A stretch of DNA of 11,640 bases from NCBI GenBank assembly GCA_964651435.1, contig CAZYVU010000059.1, positions 1 through 11,640 of the forward strand, given 5' to 3'. The position numbers and the translations under genes were made by a program. Under the pieces are notes generated by a model. The model was not told the DNA's origin. It worked only from the letters and a program-made list of their open reading frames with translations, and searched no databases. The DNA is from CAZYVU01 sp964651435 (GTDB lineage Bacteria > Desulfobacterota > Syntrophorhabdia > Syntrophorhabdales > CAYQXL01). Shown here piece after piece: positions 7,240 through 11,640 of the stretch (the stretch's first letter is position 1; the number at the start of each line of letters is the position of its first letter).

Positions 7240-7315
7240 AAAGACCCGGCAGGCTAGCGGAGCGAGAAGCGAGCGCCCGCAGCGCCGAGCGAAGGCGAAG
7301 CCGAGCCGGGTCTTT
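7240..7315. repeat. Long inverted repeat with GCGAGC-rich interior, 60 bp upstream of rep
   Basis: AAAGACCCGGC (7240-7250) and GCCGGGTCTTT (7305-7315) are an 11-bp perfect inverted repeat around 54 bases made of short reiterated GCGAGC/GCGAAGC-like units that can pair internally (GCGC/GCGC near 7274). The right arm ends in TTTTCT, so it could terminate plus-strand transcripts, or be a folded single-strand origin of the replicon. Confidence 0.5.
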
Positions 7316-7375
7316 TCTAGACTTGAACATAGGACACATCTCGTTGAATCGGCCTGTGACGGGGGTTCATGCGGG

Positions 7376-8083
7376 ATGCTGAAGGGAAAAACGACAGTGA
7401 GGGATTACGGGGACGGCTACGTTGAAGCATCGTGGGGCGTATCTACGGAAGGCAAAAGAAGAAAAACGGAGAGAGGGAAGTCAAAGGATAGGGAAAAGAA
7501 CAATGAGAGGGCGAGAAGGAGGGCAAAGGCAGAAGTAAGAAGGAAATGCATGGCCGCTCAACTGGATCACCTGCTTACCCTGACGTACAGGGAGAACGTT
7601 GTTGACAGGGAAAAGGCATTTCATGACTTTGAGGCATTCGTCCGTCTTGTTCATACCTATTTCCCTGACTGGAAGTACGTTGAAGTAGCAGAAAGGCAGG
7701 ACCGGGGAGCAATGCATTTTCATCTTGGCGTGAAAGGGTTCCAGGATGTGGGCCTCTTGCGCTCCCTGTGGAGGAGGATCGTCGGTGACGGAAACATCGA
7801 CGTTAATTACGTGAAGACAAATAAGGGACTGACCTGGAAAAGGCACAGGCTTGCCATGTACCTGGCCAAGTATGTGGGAAAAGAGATGGAGGCCGAGCTG
7901 AATGAGAGACGGTTCCGGGCTTCTCCTGGCATAGCGATACCGGAGCAGATACTCCATATGCCGTGGCACGTTGTCAAAGACTTCGCCTTGTTCAAGGTTC
8001 AAGCCCTGGGCGGGAAGGTCGGCTTTGTGTGGAGTCCCGAAGAAAGTAAAGGCCTGTATGGCTGGGCCTGTTCATGGGGGTGA
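7376..8083 (+). CDS. HUH-endonuclease rolling-circle replication initiator (Rep, phage G2P/ORF2-like)
   Basis: 235 residues. All three motifs of HUH Rep proteins are visible in order: motif I HLLTLTYR (65-72), motif II RGAMHFHLG (110-118) with metal-binding His114 and His116, and motif III MYLAKYVGK (161-169) with candidate nucleophile Tyr162 and a second Tyr166. The N-terminal ~60 residues are very basic (KRRKTERGKSKDREK), suiting DNA binding. Known: this family nicks one strand at the origin, attaches covalently to the 5' end and starts rolling-circle replication; it occurs in phages and small plasmids. No helicase domain is present, so a host helicase would be needed. The start at 7376 lacks a strong ribosome-binding site. 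The next ORF begins 4 bases after its stop, implying one transcript. Confidence 0.8.
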   Translation: MLKGKTTVRDYGDGYVEASWGVSTEGKRRKTERGKSKDREKNNERARRRAKAEVRRKCMAAQLDHLLTLTYRENVVDREKAFHDFEAFVRLVHTYFPDWKYVEVAERQDRGAMHFHLGVKGFQDVGLLRSLWRRIVGDGNIDVNYVKTNKGLTWKRHRLAMYLAKYVGKEMEAELNERRFRASPGIAIPEQILHMPWHVVKDFALFKVQALGGKVGFVWSPEESKGLYGWACSWG

Positions 8084-8086
8084 TGG

Positions 8087-8368
8087 ATGGATCATTGGGT
8101 GCTGTGGAAAGGATTAACTGACGAAGAACGGCTTCAGTTGATGTTCAAGGTTCACTTCGGGAAATGGGGTGATATTGACAGCATCATAGACAGGGCAAGA
8201 TGTCAGTATTGCTACGACTACGTGAAGGTCAGATATCACAGGGATTGCACGAACGCCGACAAGTCGCCCGCCGAGATCCTGGCATGCATGAAGGAACAAG
8301 CACAGGAACGCATATATACCCCGTATATGCCACCGGGGCCAAAGGAGCGGGATCAAGGAGGGGATTAG
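8087..8368 (+). CDS. Small Cys/His-motif protein downstream of rep, 93 aa
   Basis: I do not recognise the family. The ATG at 8087 follows the rep stop by 3 bases, with GGGGG six bases upstream, so translation is probably coupled. Residues 38-54 contain CxxC (C39, C42) and HxxC (H51, C54), a plausible small zinc-binding site; C67 follows. The C-terminus is charged and Gly/Pro-rich (PPGPKERDQGGD). Packed between rep and another small Cys-containing ORF, it is likely to act in replication or its control, for example as an accessory DNA-binding protein, but this is positional inference. Confidence 0.65.
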   Translation: MDHWVLWKGLTDEERLQLMFKVHFGKWGDIDSIIDRARCQYCYDYVKVRYHRDCTNADKSPAEILACMKEQAQERIYTPYMPPGPKERDQGGD

Positions 8369-8369
8369 C

Positions 8370-8675
8370 ATGCATGGAGAACAAAGAAGGCAGTCAAACT
8401 ACGCTGAAGCGCAAATCGAGCAGCTTCTTGAGGAGATCAGGGAGGTTTATGAATCATACATTGTCCTGAAGTACATCGATCTCATGGCCCTTGACCCTGA
8501 TGACAAGGGGAGTTGCTTTCCGGATGATTACTATAAGCTCTCCTGCGACCAGTGTTGCAAGAAGATCAACGGCACGTGCCACGGAAAAGAGCTTATAGGC
8601 TACGATGTAATGCATTGTCTCTTAAGCGGCGGGGTGGGGGAAGTGATCATGTTCTTGGGGAACTTGCAGGGGTAG
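8370..8675 (+). CDS. Small Cys-rich protein, third gene of the rep operon, 101 aa
   Basis: The family is not recognised. AAGGAGGGG lies six bases before the ATG at 8370, and the start is one base after the upstream stop, so this is an operon partner. Residues ~10-35 look like an amphipathic helix (AEAQIEQLLEEIREVY). Then come six cysteines (C49, C59, C62, C63, C70, C83), including CDQCC followed by GTCHG, consistent with a zinc or iron-sulfur site. Nothing indicates secretion. A possible role is replication control or defence against host functions, but no function can be assigned. Confidence 0.6.
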   Translation: MHGEQRRQSNYAEAQIEQLLEEIREVYESYIVLKYIDLMALDPDDKGSCFPDDYYKLSCDQCCKKINGTCHGKELIGYDVMHCLLSGGVGEVIMFLGNLQG

Positions 8676-8793
8676 TTAACTAAAAAGGAATAGGGAACGG
8701 TTTGTGGGTGGCGACTTTCTTCCTTTAATCAGATGGATGCTTTCGCTGGATAATGCACGCTGAGTTCACATAGTAGCTTATGCATGAGAGGCT

Positions 8794-8818
8794 GTAAAAG
8801 ATGCGCTGCATCTTTTAC
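8794..8818. terminator. Bidirectional intrinsic terminator-like hairpin after the rep operon
   Basis: GTAAAAGATGC and GCATCTTTTAC are perfect 11-base complements around a 3-base GCT loop. The core GATGC/GCATC followed by TTTT, with matching AAAA upstream, is a typical two-way intrinsic terminator. It separates the rep operon from the lipoprotein gene. Confidence 0.6.
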
Positions 8819-8971
8819 TTGAAAAGGAGCTGCCATTGTTAGAGAATGACTTCAACAAAATGGATTAGAGTACCGTCAATAGCGAGTTCCGGTGATCAGA
8901 TTCTCCAGACTGGACACAAGCAGGGAGTATAGTTCCAGGCTATGACTTCAGCAAAGGAGGGAAATGAGAAA

Positions 8972-9664
8972 ATGAGAGGAAAGTCATTTCTTGCGCTATT
9001 TGCCGTAATGCTACTTCTTAGTGGCTGTGCCGCTACAACGCAATATAGGGTCGAAAAGATCGAGCCACAATTTGCGAAGAGCGTCAAACATGCAGCTTCT
9101 TTGACTGTCGCACAATTTGACGCTATCACGGAGTCTGAAGCGATTGAGAGAGGCTTATCATTCGGTCTCATAGGGGTTTTAGTAGCAAATGCGGCAACAG
9201 CGAGCGACATAGAAACACTTGGGATTAAACTGCAAAATGAGACACTAAAGATGCTCGCGGAAGAAACCAACAAGGCGAATATTAACTACAAAGCAAACGA
9301 TGCACTTAACAGGACACCCAGCGAAGAGCTAAGTAAGCGTTTTAAATCCAATCGACTCTGGGGTTTCAGCGACTTGAACGACGCGGAAGTAAAAGCTTTC
9401 TTTGAAAAAAATTCTGACGTGGATTTCATTATTCACATAACCTCTTATGTTTTTACACAGTATTCAAAATTGGTCGTCGCAACAAAATGGATAATATACG
9501 ATAAGGATGGGTCTATAGTTGCCCGCATTGAAACTAAATCACTCACCGAACTGTCTGAACAGAAAATGTCCGAAGAGGCGTATTTAAACGAGATGTCTAC
9601 GCTCCAACGAAAGAATATCAAAGAGTTTCTTAACATGTTATTTTCGCAATCCGTTGGCTCATGA
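8972..9664 (+). CDS. Predicted outer-membrane lipoprotein of unknown function (element cargo)
   Basis: 230 residues from the ATG at 8972, chosen because it gives a proper signal sequence (MRGKSFLALFAVMLLLSGC); AAAGGAGG stands 11 bases upstream, somewhat far. An in-frame ATG at 8942 would add ten hydrophilic residues. The lipobox LLSGC puts the lipidated cysteine at residue 19, with Ala at +2, favouring the outer membrane under the E. coli sorting rule. The mature part is mixed alpha/beta, with a helical region (~90-125) and a stretch rich in I, V, T, Y (~150-195, including DFIIHITSYVFTQY); no family recognised. The gene is clearly more AT-rich than the chromosome to the left and uses codons such as TTA and AAT freely, suggesting a different origin. 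It stands alone behind a terminator, consistent with cargo. Confidence 0.75.
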   Translation: MRGKSFLALFAVMLLLSGCAATTQYRVEKIEPQFAKSVKHAASLTVAQFDAITESEAIERGLSFGLIGVLVANAATASDIETLGIKLQNETLKMLAEETNKANINYKANDALNRTPSEELSKRFKSNRLWGFSDLNDAEVKAFFEKNSDVDFIIHITSYVFTQYSKLVVATKWIIYDKDGSIVARIETKSLTELSEQKMSEEAYLNEMSTLQRKNIKEFLNMLFSQSVGS

Positions 9665-9739
9665 CAAGGTCAGTGCAGCGGGTGCGCTGTATGATCCGCT
9701 AAATTCCCGCCCTTTGTTTCGTGTGGAAACCGGCGCGTT

Positions 9740-9826
9740 ATAGTTGCATCGATCAGAGACTATTTGGGGGGGGGGGGCCGGGAGCAGGCAGAGTAGATTT
9801 TACTTGACAAAAGCCATAGTTGCATC
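9740..9826 (+). repeat. Pair of 11-bp direct repeats flanking the G tract
   Basis: ATAGTTGCATC occurs at 9740-9750 and again at 9816-9826, the second copy lying in the spacer of the regulator promoter just before its -10 box. The spacing is 76 bp. The pair may be protein-binding sites or the trace of a small duplication. Confidence 0.5.
9766..9777 (+). repeat. Homopolymer of 12 G residues
   Basis: Twelve consecutive G bases lie 26 bases upstream of the -35 box of the regulator promoter. Such tracts change length by slipped-strand mispairing and can alter promoter output when close to it. It could also hide a sequencing error. Confidence 0.9.
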
Positions 9827-9832
9827 TAAATT
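9804..9832 (+). promoter_or_regulatory. Promoter of the HTH regulator gene
   Basis: TTGACA (9804-9809), a 17-bp spacer and TAAATT (9827-9832) predict a transcription start near 9839, inside the palindromic operator and about 35 bases before the gene. The -35 is perfect, the -10 matches four of six. Confidence 0.6.
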
Positions 9833-9835
9833 TTA

Positions 9836-9853
9836 ATTTGACGATTGTCAAAT
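9836..9853 (+). promoter_or_regulatory. Operator O1: palindrome over the regulator's transcription start
   Basis: ATTTGACGATTGTCAAAT is a perfect inverted repeat with 7-bp arms and a 4-base centre. It covers the predicted start site, the classic position for repression. A 25-bp block containing it (9834-9858) recurs at 10298-10322 with two mismatches. Confidence 0.6.
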
Positions 9854-9873
9854 GGCAATCAAGGGGCAGGGCC

Positions 9874-10278
9874 ATGATGACCAAGGAATTAGAGACAATT
9901 TTGAAAAAGTACCCAAGGGGCTTCCATACGGTGTCAAAGAAAGAGATGGATGAAATCTTAGATGCGTTTGAATATCAAATGGAGTCGCCCGGAGGTATTT
10001 CGGGAAAGCTCGGCGTATCTCGGGAAACACTGCGGGTTTGGGGCAAAAAGAAGATCATTCACTATTTTGTTTGTCGGGACAGGCTATTTCGCGTGACCCA
10101 GGCATATATACCCTTGTTGACGCTCGTTGATGCGCCGTATCCCAATCCGGAACCGTTTCAAGATGCAATAGACAGAATTGCGGGATGGTTTGGAAAAGTA
10201 GACCAGAGGCGGCGTGAACACTATGAGAAAGAAATTGAGCAGGAAAAGCAAAAACAGGCAGAGGAAGAAGGAGCATGA
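9874..10278 (+). CDS. Small helix-turn-helix DNA-binding protein, candidate excision/regulatory factor
   Basis: 134 residues. The ATG at 9874 is preferred over the in-frame upstream ATG at 9820 because AAGGGG lies 7 bases before it and 9820 is upstream of the predicted transcription start. Residues ~39-74 contain a MerR/excisionase-like helix-turn-helix (ISGKLGVSRETLRVW followed by a hydrophobic wing, IIHYFVCRDRLFRV). The C-terminus (~108-134) is a charged helix rich in Glu, Gln, Lys, likely coiled-coil or a dimerisation tail. Known: small proteins of this kind next to an integrase are often excisionases or repressors of integrative elements. Inferred: it binds the two related palindromes in front of its own gene and in front of int, linking its level to integration or excision. 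It might instead control copy number. Confidence 0.65.
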   Translation: MMTKELETILKKYPRGFHTVSKKEMDEILDAFEYQMESPGGISGKLGVSRETLRVWGKKKIIHYFVCRDRLFRVTQAYIPLLTLVDAPYPNPEPFQDAIDRIAGWFGKVDQRRREHYEKEIEQEKQKQAEEEGA

Positions 10279-10295
10279 TGTGTAATTTTTTGGCA

Positions 10296-10328
10296 AGTAA
10301 TTTGATGATTGTCAATTGGCAAATTACT
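10296..10328 (+). promoter_or_regulatory. Operator O2: second palindrome upstream of int
   Basis: AGTAATTTG and CAAATTACT are perfect 9-bp inverted arms around a 15-base centre holding a near copy of O1 (16 of 18 bases at 10300-10317). It lies after the regulator stop and centred roughly 75-80 bases upstream of the predicted int transcription start, a position that fits activation or an integrase/excisionase arm site better than direct repression. Confidence 0.55.
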
Positions 10329-10353
10329 AAGGATCGCTGATGGGGAGTTGAGC

Positions 10354-10382
10354 TTGACCGGCGGAAACCCTAAAAATATAAT
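10354..10382 (+). promoter_or_regulatory. Promoter of the integrase gene
   Basis: TTGACC (10354-10359), a 17-bp spacer and a perfect TATAAT (10377-10382) predict a start near 10389, about 28 bases before the int ATG. It rules out upstream start codons for int in this transcript. Confidence 0.7.
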
Positions 10383-10416
10383 GCCTCAAGGTACATTCCA
10401 ATTTGGAGGTGTTTGC

Positions 10417-11553
10417 ATGAAGGGCAAGATCGGCTACGCGGCTCACGTCAACAGGTACTATGTTGCATGGTATCACCCGGAGAACAAAAGGACCCACAAG
10501 ATATACTATTACAAAGGCCAACCGCTCTATGATAGACGGATGGCGGCAAAGCTCCTTTCATGTATGCAGGCTGATGTGGAAAAAGGGGTGTTTCGTATTG
10601 AGCAGTATACGAGGGCACCGGCGGGAGTAGCTTCATATTTGTTGGAATGGATCGAGACGGTAAGGCCCACACTGGCGCCGGCGACGTATAAGGATTACAA
10701 GAACAGCATCGAAAATCATCTGGTACCGTTCTTTGAAGAAAACCGCATCCAACTTTCAGAGATTCAATACGATACTCTGGTGAAGCTACTTAACAGCATA
10801 GACCGGGGCGGTAAGGGGAAGCTCAATGTAATGTATTGTCTTCACGCTTGCCTCGATTTTGCTTGGAGATCGGCAAGAATCCCTGTGGTTCCGCCATTTC
10901 CAAAAAGGAAGACCTACAACATAACGGAAACGCCGATTTCCTGGTTGGCTGAAGATCGGCAGAGAGCCATTATTGAGGCCATACCTATAGAGCACCAACC
11001 CATTTTCTGGTTCATGAAATTTCATTTGAGGCGGCCCGCAGAGGCCATGTCGCTCCATAAATCAGACTTTGATGGCAAAGTGTTTGTGGTCCACCGGTCC
11101 TTCTCCGCTCGGCGACTTACGGACAGAACCAAGACAGGGGAAATCCATTATGTTCCGATGGTAGATGAGTTCGCTATTCACCTGGACAACGAATTGAGAA
11201 AGCAGCGGGCATTGGCGCTGGTGTCGCCATACCTGTTTGTCAATCCTGCCGGCAGGAAGGAGGGTCAATACTATACTCATACCGTTCTTGCAAGGCTCTG
11301 GAAGGCGGCATGCAAGAAGGCGGGGGAAAATATAGGACTGTATCCGGGAATGAAACACAGCTCCTGCTCCCAATTAGTTAACGAACATGGATACTCGATC
11401 CACGAGGTACAGACGGCCACGGATCATGCGCGGCTCGAATCGGTAAAGAAATATACGAAGGTGGAAGTGTCGTACAGGAAAGCGCTGCTCGAAAAGAAAG
11501 TCGTCAAGTTCCGCGAAGCTGGAACGATTCTGGAACGAAAAAGGAGGAATTAA
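10417..11553 (+). CDS. int: Tyrosine recombinase (integrase) targeting tRNA-Sec
   Basis: 378 residues from the ATG at 10417, chosen for GGAGGT six bases upstream and a promoter just before; the frame is open upstream to a TTG at 10309, which would precede the promoter. Residues ~1-60 resemble an arm-binding domain (beta-rich, HVNRYYVAWYHPENK), ~66-155 the SAM-like core-binding domain, ~175-350 the catalytic domain. Catalytic residues seen: Arg206 (RRPAEAMSL), Lys239 (RTKTGEIHYVPM), His337 (TDHARL) and nucleophile Tyr346 (KKYTKV). The usual HxxRH box reads PGMKH (310-314): its first His is Pro and its Arg is Lys313. The gene catalyses integration and excision at att; its adjacency to the intact tRNA supports this. 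Its stop codon lies inside the imperfect extension of attR. Confidence 0.9.
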   Translation: MKGKIGYAAHVNRYYVAWYHPENKRTHKIYYYKGQPLYDRRMAAKLLSCMQADVEKGVFRIEQYTRAPAGVASYLLEWIETVRPTLAPATYKDYKNSIENHLVPFFEENRIQLSEIQYDTLVKLLNSIDRGGKGKLNVMYCLHACLDFAWRSARIPVVPPFPKRKTYNITETPISWLAEDRQRAIIEAIPIEHQPIFWFMKFHLRRPAEAMSLHKSDFDGKVFVVHRSFSARRLTDRTKTGEIHYVPMVDEFAIHLDNELRKQRALALVSPYLFVNPAGRKEGQYYTHTVLARLWKAACKKAGENIGLYPGMKHSSCSQLVNEHGYSIHEVQTATDHARLESVKKYTKVEVSYRKALLEKKVVKFREAGTILERKRRN

Positions 11554-11561
11554 TGATAATC

Positions 11562-11599
11562 AATTCAAGATGTTATGGCGGAAGTGCATGGGAATCGAA
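11562..11599. repeat. attR, right copy of the 38-bp integration repeat
   Basis: Identical to 6720-6757 and contained partly in the intact tRNA-Sec gene, so integration preserves the tRNA 3' end. Just inside the element, 11553-11565 carries ATGATAATCAATT, which resembles the ATGATTGTCAATT part of operator O2 and may be a related binding site. Confidence 0.88.
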
Positions 11600-11640
11600 C
11601 CCACCCACCAGCTTGTGGCCGGTGCACTGGTTTTGAAGAC
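11576..11640 (-). tRNA. selC: tRNA-Sec (UCA anticodon), 3' two-thirds; 5' part beyond window
   Basis: Read on the minus strand: an anticodon loop CTTCAAA with anticodon TCA at 11636-11634; a long variable arm with a 7-bp stem (CACCGGC/GCTGGTG); a T arm with loop TTCGATT; an 8-base acceptor strand GCACTTCC, discriminator G and encoded CCA ending at 11576. The TCA anticodon plus long variable arm and 8-bp acceptor identify the selenocysteine tRNA, so the host should make selenoproteins. selC is a known integration target for mobile elements. Confidence 0.9.

Larger units (their letters stand above)
6758..7375. other. Non-coding, hairpin-rich left end of the element (possible replication origin region)
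   Basis: No frame here has a convincing ribosome-binding site or protein-like composition. The stretch is dense in inverted repeats: CTCGTTC/GAACGAG (6807-6827), TGCGCTC/GAGCACA with one mismatch (6838-6856), CACGC/GCGTG near 6968-6982, and those listed separately. For a rolling-circle replicon this is the natural place for the double-strand origin and perhaps a single-strand origin just upstream of rep; inferred from position and structure. Confidence 0.5.
6720..11599. mobile_element. Integrative element in tRNA-Sec (selC), with rolling-circle Rep and tyrosine integrase
   Basis: The element is bounded by a 38-bp perfect direct repeat (6720-6757, 11562-11599; offset 4842 bp) that includes the 3' end of the tRNA-Sec gene. 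The intact tRNA lies at the right, with the integrase gene adjacent, the usual layout for tRNA-targeting tyrosine recombinases. Contents: structured non-coding left end, HUH Rep, two small Cys-rich ORFs, lipoprotein, HTH protein, integrase; all genes read left to right. No capsid, packaging, Zot-like ATPase, coupling protein or separate relaxase gene is visible, so I describe it as a minimal integrating rolling-circle replicon; whether it moves as plasmid, IME or satellite cannot be decided here. Confidence 0.85.

Noticed and set aside
6965..7339. 124-codon minus-strand frame upstream of rep, which would end at the leftward terminator
   Set aside because: Composition is low-complexity Arg/Ser/Leu/Ala read through GCGAGC repeats and palindromes, with no ribosome-binding site or domain. 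The terminator makes a transcript possible, not this protein.
10309..10416. N-terminal extension of the integrase from TTG at 10309
   Set aside because: It would begin upstream of the TTGACC/TATAAT promoter and inside operator O2; the ATG at 10417 has GGAGGT and starts at the natural beginning of the arm-binding domain.
6758..11561. Filamentous (inovirus-like) prophage
   Set aside because: The G2P-like Rep fits, but there is no Zot-like ATPase, no small coat protein with a transmembrane helix and no adsorption protein; the element is too small for a complete phage.
11553..11636. 27-codon ORF starting with ATG overlapping the int stop, with AAGGAGG upstream
   Set aside because: It reads antisense through the tRNA-Sec gene; such frames across tRNA 3' ends are common false calls, and the Shine-Dalgarno match is probably fortuitous.

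Overview
The window joins a GC-rich bacterial chromosome segment (1 to about 6719) to a small integrated mobile element (about 6720-11599) that sits in the 3' end of a selenocysteine tRNA gene (selC, minus strand, running off the right edge). The large secreted propeller/InlB-repeat protein, the secreted phosphoesterase carrying the same InlB-type module, sigma70-like promoters and a selC gene with encoded CCA together suggest a Gram-negative anaerobe of the Desulfobacterota/Syntrophales or Nitrospirota kind. That assignment is inference from gene style; no taxonomic marker is present.

Chromosomal part. Bases 1-3728 encode the C-terminal part of a very large extracellular protein: about five SBBP-type beta-propeller repeats followed by twelve divergent InlB B-repeat modules. 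Next, 3918-5765 encodes a secreted calcineurin-like metallophosphoesterase with an N-terminal Fn3-like region, one InlB-type module and a C-terminal BACON-like domain. After it comes a near-consensus promoter (5805-5832) with no credible ORF behind it, followed by a run of hairpins and a terminator-like site; I call this a candidate ncRNA of about 200 nt. Bases 6041-6414 hold nothing I recognise. A 34-aa, very lysine-rich protein is encoded on the minus strand at 6415-6519.

Mobile element. A 38-bp perfect direct repeat (6720-6757 and 11562-11599) covers the last 24 bases of the tRNA-Sec gene plus 14 flanking bases, so these are attL and attR of an element with a 4842-bp repeat unit. Left to right it holds: a non-coding 0.6-kb end packed with hairpins, one of which carries a sequence like the CRESS-DNA virus nick site; a rolling-circle HUH Rep gene; two small Cys-rich ORFs translationally packed behind rep; a terminator-like hairpin; an AT-richer lipoprotein gene; a 12-G tract; a promoter/operator and a small helix-turn-helix protein; a second copy of the operator; a strong promoter; and a tyrosine integrase next to the intact tRNA. 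I see no capsid, secretion ATPase, separate relaxase or toxin gene. The element looks like a minimal integrating rolling-circle replicon (plasmid-, IME- or phage-satellite-like).

How the element may work (inference): Int recombines at selC, the small HTH protein may repress its own promoter and influence int through the paired operators, Rep nicks an origin in the structured left end and replicates the excised circle, and the lipoprotein is probably cargo acting on the host envelope.
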